DNA of 64,000 bases, from positions 32,646 to 96,645 of the forward strand of contig ONQS01000008.1 of NCBI GenBank assembly GCA_900320055.1. The letters run 5' to 3'. This document shows, one piece after another, positions 43,901-52,643 of this stretch; within the stretch, counting starts at the first letter, position 1, and each line of letters begins with the position of its first letter. Under the pieces are notes generated by a model. The model was not told where the DNA came from and did no database searches. It saw nothing but the letters and a program-made list of their open reading frames with translations. This DNA comes from an uncultured Prevotellaceae bacterium. GTDB lineage: Bacteria > Bacteroidota > Bacteroidia > Bacteroidales > Muribaculaceae. The position numbers were made by a program, and so were the translations under genes.

Positions 43901-44068
43901 CGCGCTGGTTCCGGCATAGGACGTCATGACCATGATGGTATTGGTGTCCACGTCGGGAAACAGGTCGATAGGCAGATTTTTGAGCGAGAACAGACCCAGC
44001 ACGATCAGGGCCACAAACACAAGCGTTGTGGTCACTGGACGTTTTACTGAACTGGAATAAAGACTCAT
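40946..44068 (-). CDS. RND-family multidrug efflux permease (AcrB-like, HAE1)
   Basis: The 1040-residue inner-membrane pump has the twelve-helix RND layout: a helix at the N-terminus (TTTLVFVALIVLGLFSL), a first periplasmic loop (about 35-330), helices 2-6, HAE-type motif VVDDAIVVLENV in helix 4 (about residue 405, with the proton-relay Asp pair), a second periplasmic loop (about 560-860) and helices 8-12. Motifs such as GTEFFPTND and GIVVKNGIVLIDY are typical. It exports drugs or other amphiphiles by proton exchange together with the adaptor and TolC-type protein encoded upstream. Substrates are unknown. 20 bases separate it from the adaptor gene. Confidence 0.95.
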   Translation of the reverse strand: MSLYSSSVKRPVTTTLVFVALIVLGLFSLKNLPIDLFPDVDTNTIMVMTSYAGTSASDIEQNVTRPLENTLNSVEHLKHITSNSRENISIVTLEFEYGYDIDALTNDVRDKLDMVSSMLPDDANTPIIFKFSSDMIPIVLLSVQATQSMPGLYKILDENVANPLARVDGVGSVSIAGAPKREVHIYLDPLRMEAYNLSVETVAALIGAENRNIPGGTFDIGNETYPLRVQGEFSDPQQMGNIVVGMSPSGGVVHLRDVARIDDSLEERAQESYSNGQKGAMIIVQKQSGANSVQISTKIAEELPKIQKNLPSDIKLGYIVDTSDNIRNTIGSLVETVLFALLFVGIVVFVFLGRWRATVIVLVTIPISLIASFIYLYATGNSLNIVSLSALSIAIGMVVDDAIVVLENVTTHIERGSAPMQAAVNGTNEVALSVMASTLTLIAVFFPLTLVKGMTGVLFKQLGWMVTIMMVLSLICALMLTPMLCSRLLRLNVTDTTIFKKVYGPILKVLDKIDDFYAKVLDVCVTHRWITTATALGIFVASMFLMKFIGTEFFPTNDNGRLGVSLELPIGSRVDLAKDVCQRLYKEWTEKYPEIKVFNYTVGQASSDNTFASMQNNGSHIISMNITLTDANKRDRGITEIAGLMREDLKQYPELKKALVNVGGSRGGGMSGQSTLNYEIYGYDFTKTDSVAQRLKRILESVPGAADINISRSDYQPEYHVDFDREKLALYGLNLSTAASALRNRINGTTASYFREDGMEYDIKVMYDPEHRRSISDIENIMLYNTMGQGVRLKEVGTVVERFYPPTIERKDRERIITVSTVVQNRPMSDVIADAQPLIDKMDKPSEVTIQLSGSYEDQQDSFGDLGILGILIIMLVYMVMAGQFESFTYPAIIMTSILFAFSGIVLILLITNTNLNVMSMIGAIMLIGIVVKNGIVLIDYINLNRERGMSVRRAVITGGHSRLRPVLMTSLTTILGMVPMAVGTGVGSEMWRPMGTAVIGGLTMSTLMTLLFVPTMYTIFAYNGIKRTRKKMRETKEKQ

Positions 44069-44088
44069 AACTTACTCTACGCTGATGA

Positions 44089-45102
44089 TTATTTCTTGAG
44101 TTGAACTTTTGCCCCATCGGTCAAGCGGGATACTCCTGCGATGACAACCTGACTGCCTGCTGCCAGACCGCCCTTGATCTCATAGCGGTCTTCAAGGCGC
44201 TGGCCCAGTTCAACCTCGCGCAGTTCCACTTCGCCTCCCTGATATACCCATACATAGCGCACACCAGAGCCCACCTGCTTCTGCACGGCGCGGTCGGGAA
44301 CAACCACGCTGTGAGAGGTGCCGTAGTTGAAGTTGACACGGGCAAACATGCCGGTACGCACCTTATCTTGGCGGTTGGTAATGGTCACCTCGACCTGGAA
44401 GGTGCGGCTCGTGGCGTCAACAGTCGGGTGGATCAAGTAGACCTGACCCTGGAAGGTCTCGTCGCCATAGGTGTCGAACTTTACCGTTACGGGCATGCCG
44501 CGCTTCACATAGGGATATTCGCTCTCGTTGACGTTGACGATGACCTTGAGCGGCTGCTGCTGCTCGATGGTCAGTACAGGCAGGCCTGCGGGCAGGTCGC
44601 CGGCGTCATAGTTCTTGGCGGTCACAACGCCACTCACGGGTGAGGTGAGCACGGTGTTTTCCTGCATGGTGCGGATGGCACGCGCGTTGGCGTCGTATTG
44701 TGCCTGCAACTGGTCGACCTGCTGCTGCGTGCCGCCGCCAATCTTCACGAGTTCCTTGGCACGGTCCAGTTCGCGTTTCAGGTTGGACAGGGCAATCTGC
44801 TGCTGCGCGATGTTCACGTCATCGAGGATGACAAGGCGCTGGCCACGAGCCACGCGGGAGCCCACATCCACCAGGATGCGCTTGATGCGGGCACCACTGT
44901 TCGACGAGATGTTGTTGGTCTTGAACGCTTCCACAGTGCCGGTGTACTCACTCACCTGCTTCACGGCTTCTTCACCAATGGTGACCACCTCCACGATGGG
45001 CAGTTCTTCTTTCTCTACGGTTGGTTTCTTCTCCTCTTTGCTCGAGCAGGATGCCAGTGCTAGCACGAGCATCGCAATCGGTAAAAGTCTCTTTGTCTTC
45101 AT
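44089..45102 (-). CDS. RND efflux periplasmic adaptor lipoprotein (HlyD/AcrA family)
   Basis: A 337-residue lipoprotein (signal peptide with LVLALASC, Cys at about residue 19). It has the usual adaptor parts: a membrane-proximal start (EVVTIGEEAVKQVSEYTGTVEA), a lipoyl half-motif (IKRILVDVGSRVARGQRLVILDD), a short alpha-hairpin (about 95-145), the second lipoyl half (VLTSPVSGVVTAKNYDAGDL), a beta-barrel (about 180-250) and the C-terminal domain. It connects the permease to the outer-membrane channel. It lies between the tolC-type gene (80 bases upstream) and the permease gene. Confidence 0.95.
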   Translation of the reverse strand: MKTKRLLPIAMLVLALASCSSKEEKKPTVEKEELPIVEVVTIGEEAVKQVSEYTGTVEAFKTNNISSNSGARIKRILVDVGSRVARGQRLVILDDVNIAQQQIALSNLKRELDRAKELVKIGGGTQQQVDQLQAQYDANARAIRTMQENTVLTSPVSGVVTAKNYDAGDLPAGLPVLTIEQQQPLKVIVNVNESEYPYVKRGMPVTVKFDTYGDETFQGQVYLIHPTVDATSRTFQVEVTITNRQDKVRTGMFARVNFNYGTSHSVVVPDRAVQKQVGSGVRYVWVYQGGEVELREVELGQRLEDRYEIKGGLAAGSQVVIAGVSRLTDGAKVQLKK

Positions 45103-45182
45103 TGTTTGTTGATGTATTTTGTTGTTTGGTTTTCTCGCGTTTAGGCTGGATTATCGGTAATGAGCGGATAATCTGTAGAGGA

Positions 45183-46520
45183 TTATTTTACATAGTGGGT
45201 GTTTCCCAGCACAAACTCCAGATCGCTCTCTGCTACCAGATAATTGTAGATGGCTTGGTAATATGCCAGGCGCGCCGCCATCAGGGCATCCTCGGTGTCT
45301 CGCAACTGGATGAACGATGCCGCTCCGATCTTGAAACTCTGCTGCATGATGTCGTTGGCTTTCTGTGCCATCTTCACGCCGTCTTCGTTGCTCTCGATCT
45401 GCTTGAGGTTTTTGGCAATGACATCGTTTTGAGTCTCAACCTGCATCCGCAGGCTGCGCTCCAGATTCTCGCGTTGCCACTTCATCTCATCATAGGCGAT
45501 TTGGGCTTGTTTCTGCTTGTAATAGCGCTGTCCACCCTGGAAGATGGGGAAAGCAAGCGTCAAGCCCACGTTGGAGGCGCGGCTCCAGCGCAGTCCGCTG
45601 ACGGGGCTTCCGTTATTCATGGAGTGCCACATCAGACTGGCGCTGCCGCTCAAGGTGGGATACCAGGCCATCTTCTGCACATCGAGGGCCTTTTTCAGGT
45701 AGTCGGTCTGCAGATCCATTGACTTCAGGCTTGTGTTGTTGGCAAGGGTCGTGTCACTGCCCAGGGTGTTGCTCAGCGCGCGGGCATACATCTCACCCCT
45801 GAAGTCGCTCAACTGCTGACTCGGGGTGATCTCGGTGCGCACATCCATACCCATGAGCACCTTCAGTTGCAGCATCAAGGCCACAATCGAGTTCTCGGCC
45901 TCCAGTATGGATGGCTCCAGATTGGTGACGGCAACATTGGCGCGCAGCACGTCATACTCCGACGCTGCACCCAGATCAAACTTCTTCTGGAAGATTTCTG
46001 CGTTCAACTTGGCAGTGGCATGGTTCTCCTCGATCACACGCTTGCTGTCTTGAGCCAGTAGCAGGGCATAGTAGGCCTTTTCCACTTGGTTGACCAGCGA
46101 CAACTTGTTGGAACGGGCGGTCTCCACATTCTGCAGTATCTGGTTCTCGTTCAGTTTGATCGATTTCCACAACTGAGGCACTACCAGCGGAATCTGCGCC
46201 TGGAAACCTGCGGCATGCGTGTTGTCACTACCCATCTTAATGGCCATCGTGCCATTAGGAGTGTCCATATACATCGTCTGTAACGACAGGTTGCGGGTGT
46301 ACTGCCCCGACAGGTTGATGGTGGGCAGCAACTTGGCTATTGCCTCCTTGCGGCTGTAGTCCACGCGGGTGATCTCCATCTCCTTCACCTTGATGGTCGG
46401 GTTTTCGCTCAAGGCGATTCTGATGCACTCGTCGAGTGACAGTGCCAGTTGGGCAGGAGCACTCAGGGCACAGCCTAGTAACATGAATAGAATGATGTAG
46501 TAAATCTTGTTGTTGAACAT
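45183..46520 (-). CDS. TolC-family outer-membrane efflux protein
   Basis: A 445-residue outer-membrane channel protein with signal peptide (LFMLLGCALSAPAQ). Two OEP repeats are visible, each with long helices: LSLDECIRIALSENPTIKVKE at the start of the first and the later KMAWYPTLSGSASLMW/FPIFQGGQRYYKQKQAQIAYDEM in the second. The C-terminal helix ends with QAIYNYLVAESDLEFVLG, typical of TolC-type proteins. It forms the exit duct for the RND pump encoded just downstream and follows the regulator gene by 14 bases. Confidence 0.94.
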   Translation of the reverse strand: MFNNKIYYIILFMLLGCALSAPAQLALSLDECIRIALSENPTIKVKEMEITRVDYSRKEAIAKLLPTINLSGQYTRNLSLQTMYMDTPNGTMAIKMGSDNTHAAGFQAQIPLVVPQLWKSIKLNENQILQNVETARSNKLSLVNQVEKAYYALLLAQDSKRVIEENHATAKLNAEIFQKKFDLGAASEYDVLRANVAVTNLEPSILEAENSIVALMLQLKVLMGMDVRTEITPSQQLSDFRGEMYARALSNTLGSDTTLANNTSLKSMDLQTDYLKKALDVQKMAWYPTLSGSASLMWHSMNNGSPVSGLRWSRASNVGLTLAFPIFQGGQRYYKQKQAQIAYDEMKWQRENLERSLRMQVETQNDVIAKNLKQIESNEDGVKMAQKANDIMQQSFKIGAASFIQLRDTEDALMAARLAYYQAIYNYLVAESDLEFVLGNTHYVK

Positions 46521-46534
46521 TGTTTATATGGTTT

Positions 46535-47146
46535 TTATTGATTTTGCTGTTGGCTTTCAAAACTGTCGATCATCTCAATCCCCTTAATGGTGGCACAGCC
46601 TCGCAGAAAACTGATGAAGACTTGCTCAAACAGGTCAGACATCTTAAATCCATATTTGGCTGCATTGCTTGAGTTGTGCAACTCACGCATCGACATGACA
46701 AACAGGTATGCGGCTATCTCGGGATTGATGCGTTTGATCACCAGGCCCTCGTCTTGGGCTTGGCGCAGCACATTGGCCAGACCATTGACCGTAACCTTCT
46801 CGTTGTTGATGTGTTGCTCAAAGATGTCGGGATACAGCCGCTTGATATCGTTGACAAATGCGACCGATGTGCTCTCATACATGGTTTTGGCCCGGGAGTA
46901 GACTTGAATCATGGCTACAAAGCAATTGTCGGCATGCTCAAATATATCTCTCACCTCGGCGTTCTTGACCTCATGGTAGTGCTTGATGCACTCAGTGATG
47001 AGCGTTCGTTTGTCGGGAAAAACCTCGTATAGAGTGCGCTTAGAGATACCGCAGGCATGGGCCACATTGTCCATCGTCATCGATGTAATGCCCACGCTCA
47101 TCATCATCTTGCTGCACTCAGTAATGATACGTTCTCTTACTTCCAT
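46535..47146 (-). CDS. TetR/AcrR-family transcriptional regulator
   Basis: The 203-residue protein has an N-terminal TetR helix-turn-helix (about residues 8-52: SVGITSMTMDNVAHACGISKRTLYEVFPDKRTLI in two parts, with the recognition helix SKRTLYEVF) and a C-terminal helical ligand domain. I prefer the ATG at 47146, directly before VRERIITEC, to the more distant start at 47200, which lies on the -7 promoter box. As first gene of the TolC-adaptor-RND-PII operon it probably represses its own promoter at 47198-47228 and is released by pump substrates, as in AcrR-type circuits. The operator was not identified. Confidence 0.9.
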   Translation of the reverse strand: MEVRERIITECSKMMMSVGITSMTMDNVAHACGISKRTLYEVFPDKRTLITECIKHYHEVKNAEVRDIFEHADNCFVAMIQVYSRAKTMYESTSVAFVNDIKRLYPDIFEQHINNEKVTVNGLANVLRQAQDEGLVIKRINPEIAAYLFVMSMRELHNSSNAAKYGFKMSDLFEQVFISFLRGCATIKGIEMIDSFESQQQNQ

Positions 47147-47197
47147 ATAAGAAATGAAACAATAATCGTTCTGGCTTGGTTTACCATTTTCAGCGTG

Positions 47198-47228
47198 CAA
47201 AATTACAGAAAACTTTTAAAACTCCAAA
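47198..47228 (-). promoter_or_regulatory. Promoter of the TetR-led efflux operon
   Basis: On the minus strand, TTTG (47225-47228) and TAATTTTG (47198-47205) are spaced by exactly 19 bases, 51 bases upstream of the TetR-family ATG. A full Bacteroidetes-type promoter; the surrounding AAAACTTTTA-type sequence may hold the operator. Confidence 0.75.
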
Positions 47229-47283
47229 AGTTTTCTTAGTTTTTGTGCGCAATTGCATCCGAATTATAGCCCTTTAACATAGT

Positions 47284-47313
47284 GAGGGCGGTGCCGACAC
47301 CGGCACCGCCCTC
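47284..47313 (-). terminator. Terminator after the giant C10 peptidase gene
   Basis: GAGGGCGGTGCCG (47284-47296) and CGGCACCGCCCTC (47301-47313) form a perfect 13-bp stem with a 4-base loop, 48 bases beyond the stop codon of the minus-strand gene. It also insulates the efflux promoter just downstream. No T-tract. Confidence 0.75.
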
Positions 47314-47361
47314 ATGGTCAGTGATCGCTATCAGGGTGATCCCTGTATAGCGTTAGTGGCT

Positions 47362-50300
47362 TTAAAACAGCACTTTACTGCTCTTAACAGCGCCGCTCTT
47401 GTAGCGGACAACCTTGATGTTCACGCCCTCAAACGGATCCTTGCTCTGCACACCCGACATGTTGACGTAGGTCACCGACTCGATCTCGTCGCCGTCGGCG
47501 GCAATCGAGGTGATGGCAGTGTTGGGATTAACATTCAGGCTGGTGAGCGTTACCTCTTGAGTGTTGCTCGTTGCGGTGGTGCCGTCAACGTAGTTGGCAA
47601 CGAGGTAGTAGGAGTAGGTGCCGCCATCCACCAGGTTGCTCAGGGTGATACCCGTGCTGCCGGCCTCGATGTCGGTAATCACAAAGTCGGTGTTGTCGCC
47701 GGTTGCCGTGGCATTGAGCGAAGCGCTGCCGGCATATACCTGGATCAGGGTCATATCGGGCGAGTAACTGCTGTCGGTCGAGTAGATGGTGATGACATCA
47801 CCGGCACTGGCAGTAACCGTCCAGGCATAGGTCTCACCCTTGCTAAAGGTGTGGCCCACGGCCGACGTCTTGGTCGACTTCACCGTGATATTGCCTGATC
47901 CGTAACTGTTGTTGGCGCTAGTGATCATAACGGTGAAGGTGGCGTTGCTGTAACCCGAGGGCACGGTAAAGGTGATGGTGCCATAGGTCGTAGTGGTGTT
48001 CCACCACCAGCCCGATGAACTGTTCTTGGTATAGATGGCGCCATTACCGCCCTTGACGTTAGTGCCGCCCCACGGCGAAGTCAGTGTCACGGTTGCATAA
48101 CTGCCGGTATACTGGCTGCCGTCGATGGTGCCCAGCAGGGTATTGTCCTCGGGCTCATCGCTGCCACCAGGCTGAGCCGTCAGTTTACCATACAAGGTGT
48201 AACTGGAGACGGTCGATGCCTCTACGTCATGTGTCCAGTTGGCGGTAAAGCCGGTGTTGGAGATGTTGGTAGCGGCATTCAGTACAGGAGTAGCCTTCGA
48301 GATGGTGGCGTTGCCGTTCAGGGCAACGGTCTTGCTCGTGGCTCCTGCGCTGGCGATGGTGACGGTAGCCGTCTGCGTGCCATAAGCGGTGGGAGCATAG
48401 GTCACGGTCACGTTCACGCCATTAGCGGCATTGGCTGCAGTGATGCTGGTCGTGGAGATGCTGAAGACGTTGGCACCGCTCAGGCTCAAGGTGACATTGC
48501 CGGTCAGGTCGGCACCTGTTACCTTGAAGGTGGCCGTCTTGGTGGCACCCACATTGGCCGTCATATTCAGGCTGGTGGGGCTGACTGTCAGCGTCGGAGT
48601 GGCAACGGCCTCTTCCTCCTTGAGGGTTACGCTCTCCTCGTTGCTCCAGTCACTCTCGCTGCCATCGGTGTAGATGGCCTTTACCTTATAGGTATAGGTG
48701 GTAGCGGCCGTCAAGCCCTCCACGGTGTAGTACTTGTTGGTGATGCCGGTGATCGTGCGGGCGGTGGCATCGCCACTCTCGCTCGCATTGAGCGTGGTGT
48801 TGCCGGCATAAACCTCGATCAGAGACATGTCGGGAGAGTAACTGCTGTCGGTCGTGGTCAGGGTGATCACGTCGCCGCTGCTTGCGGTGACGGTCCAGGT
48901 GTAGGTCTCTCCCTTGGCAAACGTGTGGCCTACTGCCGAGGTCTTGCTCGATGCCACGGTGACATTGCCGGTGCCATAGGTGCCGGTCACGGTTGTGATC
49001 TTCACGCTGAAGGTGGCATTGCTGTAACCCGAGGGCACCGTGAAGGTGATTTTGCCGCTCTTGGTGAAGTAGATGGCGTTGTTGCCGCCCTTGACGTTGC
49101 TGCCGCCCCACGGAGCGCTCAGCGTGATGGTCTTGTAACTGCCTGTATAGTTGCTGCCGTTGAGGGCTCCCAGCAGTGTCGGGCTTGTCGACGGGGTCGA
49201 ACCGCCCTGGCCGTTCACTTGCAGCGTGTAACTGGCCACGTTATCGCTGGCGGTCTGGTCGGTCCAGTTGGCGCGGAAACTCGAGGCGGTAACGTAGTTG
49301 GCGTTGGCGGCCTGCATCACGGGTGTGTAGGTGACAATCTCTGCTGCGGGCTCGCTGAGGGCCACTTCCTGTTCGTTACTCCACTCGCTCTGGCTACCGT
49401 CGGTGTAAATGGCTTTTACCTTATACACAAAGGTGGCGCCCTCCTTCAGGTTGCTCACGGTGTAGTACTTGTTGGTGATGCCGGTGATCGTGCGGCTGGT
49501 CTCTCCGCCGGTCTCGCTGGCTGCCAGCATGTTGACCGAGGTGTCGCCAGCATAGATCTCGATGTTGCTTACGCTGATGTAGTTGCTGGCTGATCCGATG
49601 GTCACCTTGTCGCTCGATGAGCAGTTCAGCACAAAGGTGTACTCGGTGTTATTGTCGGTCAACGCCTGAGTCTGGCTGGCACTGCCGGTGCCAACGCTCA
49701 ACGTGGCATTGCCATAATAACTGGAGTAGTAGGAATAGGCTTTTACCTTCACGGTGACCTTGCTGTAGCCGTTCAGGTTATAGGTGGGTGATACCAGGTT
49801 GCCCTTGGTGATGAGCATGCCTGTGTTGGCATACACATAGGTCGATGCGCTCCAGCCTGTTCCCAGATAGGAGGTGATGCTGCCCGACACGTCGCTCAGG
49901 TAACCTTCGGAATTGGTGACTTGAGTAACTCCGCTCAGGTCGATGTTGGCGAGTTGACTGGTAGCGGGAGTGCTGCCCTTCTCGGTCACCTGCAGCGTGT
50001 AACTGGCCACATTGGCGCTCGGCGTCTGGTCGCTCCAGTTGGCACGGAAACTATTGGTGGTGATGTAACTGCTGTTGGCAGCGCTCATCACGGGGGTGTA
50101 GGTCTCAAGGGCCGCTGCCGTAGCGGTGCCCGACATCGATACCGATACGCTGGCAGCACCGCTGCTGGCGAGTTTGATGGTACCTGAGTGAGAGCCTGCT
50201 GCACTCGGATTATAGGTTACGGTAACGGTGGCTCCGCTGGCGGCTGCACTGGCGCTGATGGTCGTCGGCGACACGCTGTAGACGCCGTTGGCGTCGGTCA

Positions 50301-51600
50301 GGGTCAGCGTCACATTGCCGGTGAGGTTGGCGCCGGTCACCTTAAACGTCTTGGTCGCGGTCTGGCCTGCGGTGGCGCTGAAACTCAAGGTCGAGGGGCT
50401 TACCGTCAGGGTCGGGGTGGCAGTGGTCGTGGGAGGCTGGATGCCGATCACCATCTGCTGATATACGTTGAAGTTGTAACTGCTGTAGCCGAAGGAGTTC
50501 AGCGAGCACCACGCATTGCCCTCGCCACTCCAGCCGAAGTTGACGTGATACTTGTTGGTGCTGCTGTTGTAGCCGTCTACGTTAAAGGCGTGTCCGCCGC
50601 CGCTGGTGCTTACGGCACAGAACACGATGGGACGGCCCGCTGCCATCTCTTCCTGGATCATCGAGGCCCACTGTGTGTCGCTATATAGGGTAGAGCCGCC
50701 ACTGTAGGCGCTGGTCTTCTTCACAAAGCGAGTGGTGCTCGAATCGTAGCCAAAGAGCAGGAAGGCGTCGCGGATATTGCACACGCTATCCACGCTCACG
50801 CCACTGCCGCTCACGCCATAGCCCATGCGCTCGGCTTGGCCCACATAGTGCATCAGTGTCGCAACGGCGTTGCCCTGCGCGGTGGTGTAACTGCCGGTGT
50901 AGGTGTCGAGCATGTTAGCCCAGTCAAATGTGGTCGACGGCAGCGCTGAGTGGGTGTAACTCGTGGATCCGTAGGACGAATAACTGATAGTGGATTTATA
51001 ACCCGGCACAACAGGTGTGGGGGCCGTGGGATACTTCCAGTAGTAGAAGACCATCGATGCCGAGGTGGCGGGACAGCCTGTCAAGCACTGGTACGATCCG
51101 AATTTGCACTGGTTGTAGTAGGGGGCCTCTTGGTCCCAGTTGCACGTCAGCAGGGGACCATAGGTGCCTGCGCGCAATGTCGGGGCGTTGGAGGGATTGG
51201 CCAGCAGATTGCCGTGCAGGCCGGGATGCTCCTGCAGATACATGATCTGATCCTTGTACTGGCCCAGCATGTCCTGAAGGCCCAACGGCAAGTTGTTCAC
51301 GTCGCTCAGCGGACGATCGCCCACCATCAGGATCTCCTCGGCGCGGTCATCGCCCGCAACCACGATAAATGTGCTTGATGTGTTGTAGATGTAGTACACG
51401 GGCTCGTTATACTTCACGTTGCCCATCTCTGCCTTGAGCAGCACCGGGGTGGTCGCGGCAGGGGACATCATTTTGCCCGCATACAGTTCGTTGGTCAGAA
51501 AACTTTGCGCTTTCTTCATGGCGCTCGCCTGGTCGACAGGCGCGGCCGTCAATGACATCGCCATAATTGCGGCGGTCAGGAAAAACATGAATTTTTTCAT
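47362..51600 (-). CDS. Giant multidomain C10 cysteine peptidase with T9SS-like C-terminal tail
   Basis: The 1412-residue protein has a signal peptide (AIMAMSLTAAPVD), SpeB-type propeptide, and a C10 domain with Cys176 (GCPATSAS), His337 (GGHAFNVDGYN) and VNFGWSG. After it come two copies of a 90-residue Ig-like module (starts about 395 and 1000; LTVSPSTLSF and LTVSPTSLNM), fibronectin-like segments, and two copies of a beta-sandwich (about 815-955 and 1160-1310) that share TGSYKTITLSAPWGGSNVKGG or TGSYATVTLTSPWGGTNVKGG-type blocks, PSGYSNATF and SSYSPDM. The last 55 residues resemble a sorting tail (VTYVNMSGVQS, FEGVNIKVVRY, VLF end) in place of the dockerin pair of copies 1-3. It is monocistronic. 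Confidence 0.92.
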   Translation of the reverse strand: MKKFMFFLTAAIMAMSLTAAPVDQASAMKKAQSFLTNELYAGKMMSPAATTPVLLKAEMGNVKYNEPVYYIYNTSSTFIVVAGDDRAEEILMVGDRPLSDVNNLPLGLQDMLGQYKDQIMYLQEHPGLHGNLLANPSNAPTLRAGTYGPLLTCNWDQEAPYYNQCKFGSYQCLTGCPATSASMVFYYWKYPTAPTPVVPGYKSTISYSSYGSTSYTHSALPSTTFDWANMLDTYTGSYTTAQGNAVATLMHYVGQAERMGYGVSGSGVSVDSVCNIRDAFLLFGYDSSTTRFVKKTSAYSGGSTLYSDTQWASMIQEEMAAGRPIVFCAVSTSGGGHAFNVDGYNSSTNKYHVNFGWSGEGNAWCSLNSFGYSSYNFNVYQQMVIGIQPPTTTATPTLTVSPSTLSFSATAGQTATKTFKVTGANLTGNVTLTLTDANGVYSVSPTTISASAAASGATVTVTYNPSAAGSHSGTIKLASSGAASVSVSMSGTATAAALETYTPVMSAANSSYITTNSFRANWSDQTPSANVASYTLQVTEKGSTPATSQLANIDLSGVTQVTNSEGYLSDVSGSITSYLGTGWSASTYVYANTGMLITKGNLVSPTYNLNGYSKVTVKVKAYSYYSSYYGNATLSVGTGSASQTQALTDNNTEYTFVLNCSSSDKVTIGSASNYISVSNIEIYAGDTSVNMLAASETGGETSRTITGITNKYYTVSNLKEGATFVYKVKAIYTDGSQSEWSNEQEVALSEPAAEIVTYTPVMQAANANYVTASSFRANWTDQTASDNVASYTLQVNGQGGSTPSTSPTLLGALNGSNYTGSYKTITLSAPWGGSNVKGGNNAIYFTKSGKITFTVPSGYSNATFSVKITTVTGTYGTGNVTVASSKTSAVGHTFAKGETYTWTVTASSGDVITLTTTDSSYSPDMSLIEVYAGNTTLNASESGDATARTITGITNKYYTVEGLTAATTYTYKVKAIYTDGSESDWSNEESVTLKEEEAVATPTLTVSPTSLNMTANVGATKTATFKVTGADLTGNVTLSLSGANVFSISTTSITAANAANGVNVTVTYAPTAYGTQTATVTIASAGATSKTVALNGNATISKATPVLNAATNISNTGFTANWTHDVEASTVSSYTLYGKLTAQPGGSDEPEDNTLLGTIDGSQYTGSYATVTLTSPWGGTNVKGGNGAIYTKNSSSGWWWNTTTTYGTITFTVPSGYSNATFTVMITSANNSYGSGNITVKSTKTSAVGHTFSKGETYAWTVTASAGDVITIYSTDSSYSPDMTLIQVYAGSASLNATATGDNTDFVITDIEAGSTGITLSNLVDGGTYSYYLVANYVDGTTATSNTQEVTLTSLNVNPNTAITSIAADGDEIESVTYVNMSGVQSKDPFEGVNIKVVRYKSGAVKSSKVLF

Positions 51601-51674
51601 AAGCCTTTTAAGTTTAAGTGATTAGGTCGTTATTGTAGATTAATGTGTTGCGTGTCGAAAGGATAACCACGCCC

Positions 51675-51706
51675 CAAAAGTAATGATTTGTTGCGAATAG
51701 TGCAAA
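51675..51706 (-). promoter_or_regulatory. Promoter of the giant C10 peptidase gene
   Basis: On the minus strand, TTTG (51703-51706) and TACTTTTG (51675-51682) with 20 bases between, 74 bases upstream of the ATG at 51600. Confidence 0.65.
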
Positions 51707-51808
51707 TAAAATTCGAATTTTTTATTATTTTTTCCGTTTAGGCGCCAATGTGTTCGCGTTTTGCGCCCTGCTGGCGATCGTGTGTATGCGCCTGCTCATC
51801 ACAATCCG

Positions 51809-51840
51809 TTTGCGCGTGTGGCGACAATTGTTTATCTTTG
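51809..51840 (+). promoter_or_regulatory. Promoter of the DUF2461 gene
   Basis: TTTG (51809-51812) and TATCTTTG (51833-51840) with 20 bases between, 24 bases upstream of the ATG at 51865. It is divergent from the C10 promoter at 51675-51706. Confidence 0.7.
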
Positions 51841-51864
51841 CGCTAAGTAATTCAACAGCAGACT

Positions 51865-52533
51865 ATGAAATCAGCAAGCAACATATCAGAGATCATGGCG
51901 TTTCTTCGCCAGTTGGCTATGAACAACGACCGCACTTGGTTCAAGGCACATAAGCACACCTACGATGCCCTGCGCGGGGCATGGGAGCAGGATATGGAAC
52001 GCCTTATCGCCCTTGTGGCCACCTTCGACCCTCAGGCGCGTGGCCTGGCCATCAAGGATTGTGTGTACCGCATCTACCGCGACATCCGTTTCTCCCACGA
52101 CAAGAGCCCTTACAAGACCTATTTCTCGGGCGTTATCGGCAAGGGCGGCCGGCACACCGTGCAATCGTGCTATTATGTCCACTTTGGCGTCAACGAGATG
52201 ATGCTGTGCGGCGGCATCTGGTGGCCCGAAAAGGCGATTCTCGACCAGTTGCGCGGCCTCATCGACGCCGAGCCCGAGGAGTTCCTGGCCATCGTCCAGA
52301 ATCCTGACATCACATCGCGCTACCAGTGGATGTCCAAGTCTCTCAAGACCATGCCCAAGGGCTATCCTGCCGATCACCCCATGGCTCAATACCTCAAGAT
52401 GAAGGAATATCTGCTGGTCAAGCGGGTCGACGAGGACTATTTCGACTGCGACGATTGGGTCGAGCGCGTGGCTAGCGACTTACAACCTCTCAAGCCTTTG
52501 CATGATTTCCTTAATTATGTGTTCGATTATTAG
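51865..52533 (+). CDS. DUF2461 family protein
   Basis: A 222-residue cytoplasmic protein that matches the DUF2461 (TIGR02453) family along its length: FLRQLAMNNDRTWFKAHK at the start, the YRIYRDIRFSHDKSPYKTYF block, GGIWWPEKAILDQLR, and a late LVKRVDEDYFDCDDWV. Proteins of the family are widespread and of unknown function; I cannot name a reaction. Length is as usual. It has its own promoter and is followed by AT-rich hairpins and the hppA promoter, so it is probably monocistronic. Confidence 0.9.
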   Translation: MKSASNISEIMAFLRQLAMNNDRTWFKAHKHTYDALRGAWEQDMERLIALVATFDPQARGLAIKDCVYRIYRDIRFSHDKSPYKTYFSGVIGKGGRHTVQSCYYVHFGVNEMMLCGGIWWPEKAILDQLRGLIDAEPEEFLAIVQNPDITSRYQWMSKSLKTMPKGYPADHPMAQYLKMKEYLLVKRVDEDYFDCDDWVERVASDLQPLKPLHDFLNYVFDY

Positions 52534-52643
52534 CCCTATTGGTGATAAATCGTAATCTGGGAATTTGCCACATTTTTGCCCAAAGTATCGGCATTTTGTC
52601 ATGCAAAATTGCCAAAATCGATGTTTTTTGCCATGTTTTTAAC

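Noticed and set aside
48229-49593. Plus-strand open frame of 454 codons opposite the giant C10 peptidase
   Set aside because: Gly/Val-rich shadow of Thr/Ser-rich repeats in the peptidase modules; its repeats follow from the duplicated modules.
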